NCBI RefSeq assembly: GCF_014652315.1
Contig: NZ_BMYO01000003.1
Location: 248,412-312,411, forward strand
Source of the DNA: Jeongeupia chitinilytica
Lineage (GTDB): Bacteria; Pseudomonadota; Gammaproteobacteria; Burkholderiales; Chitinibacteraceae
Reading direction: 5' to 3'
Length of the DNA: 64,000 bases
Shown: one piece after another, positions 44,420 through 54,947 of the stretch
Position numbering within the stretch: position 1 is the stretch's first letter
Layout: each line of letters begins with the position of its first letter
Notes under the pieces: model-generated
Database searches by the model: none
What the model saw: the letters and a program-made list of their open reading frames with translations, nothing else
What the model was told of the DNA's origin: nothing
Made by a program: the position numbers and the translations under genes

Positions 44420-45523
44420 TTAGACGCCCTGCTTCAGGCTGGCCTCGATAAAGCCGTCCAGGTCGCCATCCATCACGCCCTTGAGGTTGCCCACTTCGTA
44501 GCTGGTGCGCAGGTCCTTGATGCGGCTCTGGTCGAACACGTAGGAGCGGATCTGGTGGCCCCAGCCGATATCGGCCTTGCCGGCTTCCAGCGATTGCTGG
44601 GCTTCCATGCGCTTGCGCAGCTCGAGTTCGTACAGCTTGGCGCGCAGCATGGCCCAGGCTTCGTCACGGTTGCGGTGCTGGGAGCGGTCGTTCTGGCACT
44701 GGACGACGATGCCGGTCGGCGCGTGCGTCAGCCGGACCGCCGAGTCGGTCTTGTTGATGTGCTGGCCGCCAGCACCCGAGGCACGGTAGGTGTCGGTGCG
44801 CACGTCGGCCGGGTTGATTTCGATCTCGAAACTGTCGTCGACCTCCGGGTAGACGAAGACCGAGCAGAACGACGTATGCCGGCGCGCGTTCGAATCGAAC
44901 GGCGACACCCGTACCAGCCGGTGCACGCCGGTCTCGGTGCGCAGAAAGCCGTAGGCGTATTCGCCGGTCAGCTTGATCGTTGCACTGGTGATGCCGGCAA
45001 CTTCGCCTTCGGACTCTTCCATCACCTCGACATTGAAACCCTTGCGCTCGCCGTAGCGGACATACATCCGCAGCAGCATGCCGGCCCAGTCCTGTGCCTC
45101 GGTGCCACCGGCGCCGGACTGGATGTCGATGAAGCAGTTGTTCGGGTCGGCCGGATTGCTGAACATACGGCGGAATTCGAGCCTGGCGATCTTTTCTTCC
45201 AGCACCTGCGCATCGTCGTTGATCGCGGCGCAGGTGTCGTAATCGCTTTCGCCGCGCGCCATGTCGAACAGCTCCTTGGCATCGGCGGCACCGCCGGCGA
45301 CTTCGTCGAGCACGAGCACGACGTCTTCGAGCGCCTTGCGCTCGCGGCCGATTTCCTGGGCTTTTTTCTGGTCATTCCAGATGTCCGGGTCTTCGGAGAG
45401 GCGAACAACCTCCTCGAGACGGTCACGCTTGCCCGGGTAGTCAAGGTAACGCTTCAGCTCCTCGGCGCGGCTGGCCAAGTCTGCGAGGTGGTTGTCGATC
45501 TGGTTGAGCTGTTCGGCTTCCAT
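44420..45523 (-). CDS. prfB: Peptide chain release factor 2, without programmed frameshift
   Basis: Encodes about 367 residues. RF2 recognises UGA and UAA. The codon-reading tripeptide SPF (VRVSPFDSN) and the catalytic GGQ (GAGGQHINKTDSAVRLTH) are present. In most bacteria prfB has an in-frame UGA near codon 26 that needs a +1 frameshift. Here the equivalent site reads CUU-GAC, not CUU-UGA-C, so the frame is continuous. A GAGGAG purine stretch survives just upstream. The ATG at 45523 is used; an upstream GTG is less likely. Confidence 0.95.
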   Translation of the reverse strand: MEAEQLNQIDNHLADLASRAEELKRYLDYPGKRDRLEEVVRLSEDPDIWNDQKKAQEIGRERKALEDVVLVLDEVAGGAADAKELFDMARGESDYDTCAAINDDAQVLEEKIARLEFRRMFSNPADPNNCFIDIQSGAGGTEAQDWAGMLLRMYVRYGERKGFNVEVMEESEGEVAGITSATIKLTGEYAYGFLRTETGVHRLVRVSPFDSNARRHTSFCSVFVYPEVDDSFEIEINPADVRTDTYRASGAGGQHINKTDSAVRLTHAPTGIVVQCQNDRSQHRNRDEAWAMLRAKLYELELRKRMEAQQSLEAGKADIGWGHQIRSYVFDQSRIKDLRTSYEVGNLKGVMDGDLDGFIEASLKQGV

Positions 45524-45639
45524 CACGGTCTGTATCGGTCGGAAAACCGGCCATTATACCGGATTGCCCACCCGGATCGGGGCAATGCTTGCGCTCGCCG
45601 GCGGCAATTTTCTCCGGACGGGCCGACGAGCGCGACACA

Positions 45640-45670
45640 AAAGAAAAGCGGCACCCGCAGGTGCCGCCTT
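45640..45670 (-). terminator. Terminator after the NAD-glutamate dehydrogenase gene
   Basis: On the minus strand GCGGCACC / GGTGCCGC with a short loop is followed by TTTTCTTTT, just downstream of the gdhB stop. Confidence 0.85.
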
Positions 45671-45688
45671 CGGTCCGGGCGACGCCGG

Positions 45689-48600
45689 TCAGGCGATCAG
45701 CCGCGCCCGCAACTCGCGCTGCGCGGCCGAGATCATGGCCAGATCCGGCTGGCTGTCGCGCAGCTCGTCGAGCATGCGCAGCCATTGCGCCAGCGACTCG
45801 GCGATCTCCTCCTGCCACGTCGCCAGCTTGGCATCCGCATCGGCTTGCGGACGCCCCCAGACCCGATCGGTCAGCGTCGCATGCAGGCGCTGCAGGTCGT
45901 CACGCGCCGCGAGACGGGCCAGGGTCTGCCAGCGGTTTTCGCGCGGCAACTTCTCGATTGCCGTCGCCAGCCAGTCGAGCGACAGCACCTGGCCGAGCGC
46001 AAGGAAGAGCTTCATCCGCTCGGCCAGCGTACCGGTGTCGGATGCGCTGCGTGCCAGCTCGATAAACGGCATCGCATGTTCGATCGCCAGCACCTGACTG
46101 GCCAGCACACCCGGCACCCCGGCATCGACCCATGCCTCACGACGTGCCTGCGCATCAGCGCTGCCGGTCAGCCACTCGGGCAGACGCGGCAGGCACAGCT
46201 CGGCGCAGGTGCGCAGATGCTCCTGTGCAGCGGTGTCGAGCGGATGCTGGAGCAGCCAGCGCGCCACGCGCTCCGTCTGGCGACGCGTCGACATCAGCAA
46301 CTCGTACTGTTCGGCCACCGGCACCGCAGTCGCAGCTTCGATCTCGGCCAGCAGGCGGTCGGCACTCAGCAGTTGCTGCGCATCGATCAGCGCAGCCACT
46401 ACCGCATCGGCGGGGCGCTCGACCTCTTCGGCCAGACGGAACACGCAGGTAATGCCGTAGCGGTTGACGACGTGATTGGTCAGCAGGGTCGCCACGATCT
46501 CGCGGCGCAGCGGGTGCTCGGGAACGCGATCACCGTAGCGCTCGACCAGCGCGGTCGGGAAGTAGTCGACCAGCATCGGGTTCCAGCGCGCCTCGTCCGG
46601 CAGCGCACTGGCGAGCAGTTGCTGCTTCAGGACGATCTTGGCGTAGGCCAGCAGCACCGACAGCTCCGGCCGGGTCAATCCAAGCTTGGCCTGCTGGCGT
46701 TCGAGCAACAGCGTGTCGCCCGGCAGGTATTCGAGCCGGCGGGACAGCTTGCCCTGGCGTTCCATCGCCAGCATGAAGCGCTGATGCACCGACAACAGCG
46801 ACGGCGCCTGCATCCGCTCGAGCGAAATCGCTTGGGTTTGCAGCCGGTTGTCCTCCAGCACCAGATGGCCGACCTCGTCGGTCATTTCGGCCAGCAGCTG
46901 GTTGCGCTGCTTCAGCGTCATGTCGCCGCTGGCGACGATGCGGTTGAGGAAAATCTTGATGTTGACCTCGTGGTCCGAACAGTCGACCCCCGCCGAATTG
47001 TCGATCGCATCGGTAAAGATCCGCCCGCCCGACAGGCCGTACTCGATCCGCCCCAGCTGGGTGAAGCCGAGGTTGCCGCCTTCGCCCACCACCTTGCAGC
47101 GCAGCTCGCGACCGTCAACGCGGACAGCATCGCTGCCGCGGTCGTTCGCCTCGGCGTGCGTCTGCGTGCTGGCCTTCACGTAAGTGCCGATGCCGCCGTT
47201 GTAGAGCAGGTCGATCGGCGCCTTCAGGATGGCCTGGATCAGCAGATTGGGTTCGAGCTCGTCGTCCTCGACCTGCAACAGCGTCTTCATTTCCGCCGAG
47301 AGCGGAATCGACTTGGCGTTGCGTGGCCACAAGCCACCGCCTTGCGACACCAGTCTCGCGTCGTAATCGGCCCAGCTGGAGCGGGGCAGGGCGAAGAGGC
47401 GCTCGCGCTCCTTGTACGACAGCGCCGGATCCGGATTCGGGTCGATGAAGATGTGCCGGTGATCGAATGCGGCCACCAGCTTGACTGCGGTGGAGCGCAA
47501 CAGGCCGTTGCCGAACACGTCACCCGACATGTCGCCGATACCGGCAATGGTGATCGGATCGACGGCGACGTCGATACCCATCTCGCGGAAGTGCCGCTCG
47601 ACCGACACCCAGGCGCCGCGAGCGGTAATGCCCATCTTCTTGTGGTCATAACCGACCGAACCGCCCGACGCGAATGCGTCGTCCAGCCAGAAGCCGTACT
47701 CCTGCGACAGTGCGTTGGCGACATCGGAGAATGTCGCCGTACCCTTGTCGGCGGCAACGACGAGATAGGGGTCATCCTCGTCACGTCGGGTGACCTGTGC
47801 CGGCGGCACGACCTTGCCGTCGACGAGGTTGTCGGTCAGGTCGAGCATGCCGCGGATCAGTGTCTGGTAGCACTCGACGCCCTTGGCAAGAAAGGCCTCG
47901 CGCTCGGCCGGCGGGTTCTTGACGACAAAGCCACCCTTGGAACCGACCGGGACGATCACGGTGTTCTTGACCATCTGCGCCTTCACCAGCCCGAGCACTT
48001 CGGTACGGAAGTCTTCGCGCCGGTCGGACCAGCGCAGGCCGCCGCGGGCCACCTTGCCGCCACGCAGGTGGACGCCCTCCATCTCGCTCGAATAGACGAA
48101 GATTTCGAACAGCGGTACCGGCTGCGGCATGCCCGGAATCTGCGCCGATGCGATCTTGAACGACACATAGGGCTTGGCATCGCCTTCGGCATCCGGCTGC
48201 CAGAAGTTGGTGCGAACCGTCGCTTCGATTGCCGCGCGGAACTGCGACAGCATTTTCTCGTCGTCGAGGTTGGGCTGATCGGCAGCGAATTGCGCGATCC
48301 CGGCGCTGAGCACCTCGACCTGCGCGGCATCCGTCGTCCCCGGCTTCAGGCGGCCGTTGAACAGCGCGACCAGCTGTCCGGCCTGCTGCGGGAAACGCAG
48401 CAAGGTGTCGGCCAGGGTCTCCTGACTGAACCGCAGGCCGATCTGCTTCAGGTAGCGGCCGTACGCGCGCAGCACCAGTACGTCGCGCCAGGCGAGGCCG
48501 GCCTGAAGAATCAGCCGGTTGAAGCTGTCGTTTTCGCTGCGGCCGGCAAAAATCGCCTCAAACGCCGCGAGCACACGGCTGCGCGCTGCCGGGCTTTCGA

Positions 48601-50434
48601 GTTCGCCCGACAGTGGCAACTGGATGCCGATGTCGATGATCCATGCGGCGCTGCCATCGGCAAAGCCCAGCTTGTAGGGGCGCTCGTCCAGTACGCGCAC
48701 ACCAAGGTTTTCCAGCAGCGGCAGGCAGTCGGACAGCTCGATGGCGGTGTTGCGGTAAAGCTTCAGCCGCCAAAGCCGGGTATCGGACTGGCTGCCCGGT
48801 ACGATGGTCGTCGCCAGTCTGCCGGTTTCCAGCGCGGTCTCGAGCGCATCGATATCGTGCACCGCGACGCGGGCAGGGTAGTCGGCGCAGTACGCGGCCG
48901 AGAAGGCATTTGCATAACGCTGGTAGCGGACCGCGCCTTGCTCTTCGCCGCCATGGGCGACCAGCTGACGACGAAGCTCGTCCGGCCAGCGCCGGGCGAT
49001 CTCGGCGATCTCCGCCTCGATCTCCTGTGCGTCGTACTTAGGATGGGTGCCGTGCGGAATCCGCGTGATGAAGTTGATTCGCGCCAGCGGGCTGTCCGAG
49101 AGCAGGACGTTGAATTCGCAGCTTTCACCGGCCAGCCGTTCGAGCAACAGCTGCTGCACCTTCACCCGGACCTCGGTGGTGTAGTTGTCGCGCGGCACGT
49201 AGAGCATGGCCGACACGTAGCGGCCGTAGATGTCGTCGCGGAAGAAGATGCGGGTCCGGTTGCGCTCCTGCAGACCGACGATGCCGGTAGTGATCCGCGC
49301 CAGCTCGTCGGCATCGGTCTCGATCAGCTCTTCGCGCGGATAGGTGTCGAGCACGTTCAGCAATGCCTTGCCGCGATGGCCGGCCAGATCGGCGCCGGAC
49401 TGGACAACCGCGCGAGCGATCTTCTGCCGCAGGATTGGAATCTGCCGCGGCGGCGCATTGTAGGCGCTGGCGGTATACAGGCCGAGGAGGCGCAGCTCGC
49501 CAACCACCTTGCCCTCGGCGTCGATGCGCTTGAGGCAGACCATATCAAGATATGTAGGCCGATGGATCACCGAACGGGTATCTGCCTTGGTCAGGATCAG
49601 CAGCGTATCGGGGCGATAGGCGATCTTGCGCAGCTCGGGCGTCAGCGACGCCCAGGTGCGCGACGGGCCGCCGACCCCATCGTCACGCAACATGCCCAAC
49701 CCGGAACCCGGGGTGATCCACATATTGCCGTCGCCCTGGGCATCATCGATTCGGTAGTCGCGGCAGCCGAGGAAAATGAAGTGGTCGTCACGCAGCCACT
49801 CGAGGTAAGCGACGGCTTCGGCGATTTCGTCCGCGGCCAGTGGCGGCGGGCTCTTGCGCAATTGTTCGAGCGTCTGGCCGAGGTGTTCGGTCATTCTGGG
49901 CCAGTCGGCAACGGCCACCGAGAGCACTTCCAGCGCGCTACGGATTTCCTGCTCGAGCGCGGCCAGCGTCTCCGGGCGGGTCACGCGGTCGATTTCGAAG
50001 TGCATCCATGATTCGTGCGTGCCCGCATCGTCAAGGCCATCAGCCTGGCCGGCGGCATCGCGCACGACACGCAGTACCGGATGAATGACGAGGTGCACGC
50101 CGTAACCGAGGCGGTTGATCGCCATGCCGACGGTATCGACGAGGAAGGGCATGTCATCGACAACCAGCTCGATCACCGTGTGCCGGCACTCCCAGCCGTG
50201 CTCGATCAGCGTCGGATTATTGACGCGGACCAACAGCTCGCCGGCAACGCGCCGCGCGCCAAAGCGCCAGTGCGACAGGGCCGCGCCGGCCCAGTTTTCG
50301 GCATCCCGGGCGTCAAAGTCCTCGGCGGGAAGATCCGCGTAATAGCGCGCAAACAGCGAGCGGATGTTGTCGGCGAGGGGTTCGCGGGCCTGAGCCAGTG
50401 CATCGAGCTGCGAACGGGGAACGGAAAAGGTCAT
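45689..50434 (-). CDS. gdhB: NAD-dependent glutamate dehydrogenase, giant (about 180 kDa) class
   Basis: Encodes 1581 residues. It converts glutamate to 2-oxoglutarate and ammonia with NAD, mainly for glutamate breakdown. The long N-terminal regulatory region (ACT-like, about residues 1-700) precedes the catalytic core. The core shows GGLRWSDRREDFRTEVLGLVKAQ-type substrate binding, VPVGSKGGFVVK, and VAADKGTATFSDVANALS. GGSVGYDHKKMGITARGAW follows, and then VVGEGGNLGFTQ of the NAD fold. A helical C-terminal domain ends the protein. It is monocistronic and divergent from the DUF1631 gene. Confidence 0.96.
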   Translation of the reverse strand: MTFSVPRSQLDALAQAREPLADNIRSLFARYYADLPAEDFDARDAENWAGAALSHWRFGARRVAGELLVRVNNPTLIEHGWECRHTVIELVVDDMPFLVDTVGMAINRLGYGVHLVIHPVLRVVRDAAGQADGLDDAGTHESWMHFEIDRVTRPETLAALEQEIRSALEVLSVAVADWPRMTEHLGQTLEQLRKSPPPLAADEIAEAVAYLEWLRDDHFIFLGCRDYRIDDAQGDGNMWITPGSGLGMLRDDGVGGPSRTWASLTPELRKIAYRPDTLLILTKADTRSVIHRPTYLDMVCLKRIDAEGKVVGELRLLGLYTASAYNAPPRQIPILRQKIARAVVQSGADLAGHRGKALLNVLDTYPREELIETDADELARITTGIVGLQERNRTRIFFRDDIYGRYVSAMLYVPRDNYTTEVRVKVQQLLLERLAGESCEFNVLLSDSPLARINFITRIPHGTHPKYDAQEIEAEIAEIARRWPDELRRQLVAHGGEEQGAVRYQRYANAFSAAYCADYPARVAVHDIDALETALETGRLATTIVPGSQSDTRLWRLKLYRNTAIELSDCLPLLENLGVRVLDERPYKLGFADGSAAWIIDIGIQLPLSGELESPAARSRVLAAFEAIFAGRSENDSFNRLILQAGLAWRDVLVLRAYGRYLKQIGLRFSQETLADTLLRFPQQAGQLVALFNGRLKPGTTDAAQVEVLSAGIAQFAADQPNLDDEKMLSQFRAAIEATVRTNFWQPDAEGDAKPYVSFKIASAQIPGMPQPVPLFEIFVYSSEMEGVHLRGGKVARGGLRWSDRREDFRTEVLGLVKAQMVKNTVIVPVGSKGGFVVKNPPAEREAFLAKGVECYQTLIRGMLDLTDNLVDGKVVPPAQVTRRDEDDPYLVVAADKGTATFSDVANALSQEYGFWLDDAFASGGSVGYDHKKMGITARGAWVSVERHFREMGIDVAVDPITIAGIGDMSGDVFGNGLLRSTAVKLVAAFDHRHIFIDPNPDPALSYKERERLFALPRSSWADYDARLVSQGGGLWPRNAKSIPLSAEMKTLLQVEDDELEPNLLIQAILKAPIDLLYNGGIGTYVKASTQTHAEANDRGSDAVRVDGRELRCKVVGEGGNLGFTQLGRIEYGLSGGRIFTDAIDNSAGVDCSDHEVNIKIFLNRIVASGDMTLKQRNQLLAEMTDEVGHLVLEDNRLQTQAISLERMQAPSLLSVHQRFMLAMERQGKLSRRLEYLPGDTLLLERQQAKLGLTRPELSVLLAYAKIVLKQQLLASALPDEARWNPMLVDYFPTALVERYGDRVPEHPLRREIVATLLTNHVVNRYGITCVFRLAEEVERPADAVVAALIDAQQLLSADRLLAEIEAATAVPVAEQYELLMSTRRQTERVARWLLQHPLDTAAQEHLRTCAELCLPRLPEWLTGSADAQARREAWVDAGVPGVLASQVLAIEHAMPFIELARSASDTGTLAERMKLFLALGQVLSLDWLATAIEKLPRENRWQTLARLAARDDLQRLHATLTDRVWGRPQADADAKLATWQEEIAESLAQWLRMLDELRDSQPDLAMISAAQRELRARLIA

Positions 50435-50643
50435 TTCAGCCTGCTCTGCGTCGTTGAAGCTGACTTGACTCTATACCCCGACCTATGGCGTCGCCAGACC
50501 GGGTTTTCCTCAACCTTGTTTTCCCCAATCGCTAAAGCGCCACAAGGCCGAAACGCCCATCGGTGTCTCTTTGCCGCCCAGCTGTCGGCAATCAGGATTG
50601 ACCGGCAAATTAACCAAACATTACCATAACCTAATATACGTCA

Positions 50644-52890
50644 ATGACATGCCGGCCCCCCATGCACACCGTACGCGCCCGAACCGAAGCCAGCCCGCAA
50701 GCGGGAACGCTGATCGCCTGCCGCGACCTTGCGCTGGAGATGCTGACCGAGTCGCTGGATGACTTCTTCGAAGAGCTCGAGGAAACGTTCTTCCAGCTCG
50801 CCGAAACGACGACGGAGCGCGGCCTGCGCGACCAGTATTTCGATGCCCGGGTCGAAGCGCGGACCAAGAAGGACGCCATCGTGGCAGCCTTCAAACAGCA
50901 GTTTCTGGCCAGCTTTGAAGCCAGCCTGCAAACGCGCGATCCGCGCAACGAAAGCAGTTTCTACCAGGTCAGCCTGACACCGGACGCGCTGTCGCTGGTG
51001 GCCAACGACGAATACGAAGCTTCGCTGACGCTGAGCAGCGTCACCAATGCCATGCAGCAGAAGGGCGGCGATACGCTGACCCAGCTCGAGCAACGGCTGG
51101 CAACCCTGCTGCCCGAGCGCAGCGAATCCACCGGGCCACTGAGCCCGAAAGCCATCTGCGAAGCCTTTCTCAATGCCTGCCAGCAGCTTGAAAGCGGCCT
51201 GGCCGCGCGTCTCGTTGCCTTGCGCACATTCGAAACCGAGCTGTCGGGCCGCGTCGCGGGCGTTTATCAGCAGCTCAACCAGTATCTGATCCAGCAGAAC
51301 GTTGCACTTCCCGGGTTGACGCGCCGGACCGGCTCGCGGGGCGAGCCGCATACTGCGACATCACAGGCAGGGAGCGATAGTGCGTACGCACCGCAAGGCG
51401 ACTTCGGTGCGAGGGGCGGAGAGGGTACAGGCAGCGCTCCCGTCACGCCGGCATCGTTGTTGCGTCCCGAGCTGATTGCCCACCTGAACCAGCTCTTCTC
51501 GGCCGGCGCGCCATCAACACGGCGCCCGGTTCGCCCGGACTGGTTCAACTTCCTCGATCACCTGCAGCAGGATTCGTTTGGCACCTCGCAGGACCTGTTC
51601 GCCCAGCCGGAAAACCTGCTGGCCCTGCTGCGCGGCAGCCGCTGGACACAGGAACTCGACCGGGTCGACACGATGACGGTCGAACTGGTCACCCTGCTGT
51701 TCGATCGGCTGTTCGACGATACCCGCCTGCCCAGTGCAGCCAAGGGGCTGCTTTCACGCCTGCAGGTGCCGGCCCTGAAAGCCGCCATGCTCGACGCGGG
51801 TTTTTTTAGCGACAAGTCGCACCCGGCGCGACGGCTGATCGACCGGATTGCCGAGGCCAGCCTCGAATGGCAGGAAGAACCGTCCGAAAACGACGCCCGG
51901 CTGCGCAAGTTTGCCGAGCTGATCGCCGAGGTTGCGGCAACCTTCAGCGACGACGCCGGCGTTTTCCAGACGGCACTGGATTCGCTCAATCGCTGGCTCG
52001 AAGCCGAAAGCAGCGCGATCGATGCATCGATCAGCGAGCAGGCAGAAGCACTGCTCGCCGGAGAGATCAGCGAACTGGCGCAGGCCACGGTGCAGGCACT
52101 GCTGGAGCAGCGGCTTCAACCGTCGCACCCGCCCGTTGTCGTCGCCTTCATCTCGGAGCAATGGCATGTCGCGCTTGTGGCAGCCTACGACGCCAGCGGT
52201 GAGTCGGCACCGCTCTTCGTCGAACGACTCGCGGTTGTCGACGACCTGCTGTGGAGTGTCGCCCCCAAGGTCCGTCCGGAAGACCGGTTGCAGCTCGTCA
52301 ACACCCTCCCGGCCTTGCTCGCCCGGCTTGAAAAAGGCATGCGCGACACCGGGGTAGCCGACGAAGTTCGCAAGGCGTTCTTTGCCGAACTGGTGCAACT
52401 GCACGCCAGCGCAATCCGCCAGGGCTTGAAACTCGCCCTGACCGTCACAGTGGAAACGGCGCCGCAAGTACCTGCAGCGCGCACGCCCGTGCCGGCCACG
52501 CCGATCGAGCTGGATGTCATCGTCCCGGCACGTCCGGCGACGCCTGAAATCGAGTACATCACCGACGAGCCAGCACCGGTGGAGATCGGCGCTTCACACG
52601 CGTCCGAGCCGGAGACATCCACCGAGCCGGCCGTTGTCGCAGATCTTCTGGCGCGTGGTGACTGGGTCGAATGGTATGACGGCGATGCGCCACCACGGCG
52701 CCTGCGGGTCGGCTGGGTCAGCCCGCAGGGCACCCGCTTCCTGCTGACCAGCCGTACCGACAAGGGCCTGACACTGATGCGGAACGAGGTTGAAGCGCAT
52801 CTGGCCAGCGGCGCACTGGTCCGCATCGACCTTGGTGCCGGAGTGACCGAAGACGCATTCAGCCAGTTGCGGGATGCGCTGACCGTCTGA
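50644..52890 (+). CDS. DUF1631 family protein
   Basis: Encodes up to 748 residues and is a member of the DUF1631 family of unknown function, sometimes misnamed thymidine phosphorylase. It is largely helical. Visible family features are the N-terminal LTESLDDFFEELEETFFQLA, the middle VTLLFDRLFDDTRLPSAAKGLLSRLQ, and a C-terminal barrel-like part (GDWVEWYDGDAPPRRLRVGW, then VSPQGTRFLLTSR) that recalls PilZ domains. Start codons at 50644 or 50662 are possible. The 209-base upstream gap is AT-rich and shared with divergent gdhB. It is followed after 43 bases by the ABC-F gene. Confidence 0.8.
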   Translation: MTCRPPMHTVRARTEASPQAGTLIACRDLALEMLTESLDDFFEELEETFFQLAETTTERGLRDQYFDARVEARTKKDAIVAAFKQQFLASFEASLQTRDPRNESSFYQVSLTPDALSLVANDEYEASLTLSSVTNAMQQKGGDTLTQLEQRLATLLPERSESTGPLSPKAICEAFLNACQQLESGLAARLVALRTFETELSGRVAGVYQQLNQYLIQQNVALPGLTRRTGSRGEPHTATSQAGSDSAYAPQGDFGARGGEGTGSAPVTPASLLRPELIAHLNQLFSAGAPSTRRPVRPDWFNFLDHLQQDSFGTSQDLFAQPENLLALLRGSRWTQELDRVDTMTVELVTLLFDRLFDDTRLPSAAKGLLSRLQVPALKAAMLDAGFFSDKSHPARRLIDRIAEASLEWQEEPSENDARLRKFAELIAEVAATFSDDAGVFQTALDSLNRWLEAESSAIDASISEQAEALLAGEISELAQATVQALLEQRLQPSHPPVVVAFISEQWHVALVAAYDASGESAPLFVERLAVVDDLLWSVAPKVRPEDRLQLVNTLPALLARLEKGMRDTGVADEVRKAFFAELVQLHASAIRQGLKLALTVTVETAPQVPAARTPVPATPIELDVIVPARPATPEIEYITDEPAPVEIGASHASEPETSTEPAVVADLLARGDWVEWYDGDAPPRRLRVGWVSPQGTRFLLTSRTDKGLTLMRNEVEAHLASGALVRIDLGAGVTEDAFSQLRDALTV

Positions 52891-52933
52891 AGCGCCGGGC
52901 CGGGGCTTGTCCCGGTCTGGTAAACTCCGGGGC

Positions 52934-54835
<1,902 letters not shown>

Positions 54836-54842
54836 TCCGTAC

Positions 54843-54873
54843 AAAAAAAGGGAGCCTGCGGGCTCCCTTTTTT
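54843..54873 (+). terminator. Terminator after the ABC-F gene
   Basis: AAAGGGAGCC / GGCTCCCTTT with a 4-base loop is flanked by A- and T-runs. Confidence 0.9.
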
Positions 54874-54898
54874 CATGCGGCATGATCAGTGCCCCCAT

Positions 54899-54935
54899 AA
54901 ACAAAAACCCCGGCAACTGTCGGGGTTTTTGTTTT
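54899..54935 (-). terminator. Terminator after adhE
   Basis: AAACAAAAACCCCG / CGGGGTTTTTGTTT with an 8-base loop lies 13 bases after the adhE stop on the minus strand. It stands back-to-back with the ABC-F terminator. Confidence 0.9.
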
Positions 54936-54947
54936 CAGCACGGCGAC

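Noticed and set aside
44093..50011. A 1972-codon open frame on the plus strand across lysS, prfB and gdhB
   Set aside because: It lies antisense to three clear genes and has no recognisable domain. In GC-rich DNA the frame opposite well-used codons tends to lack stops.
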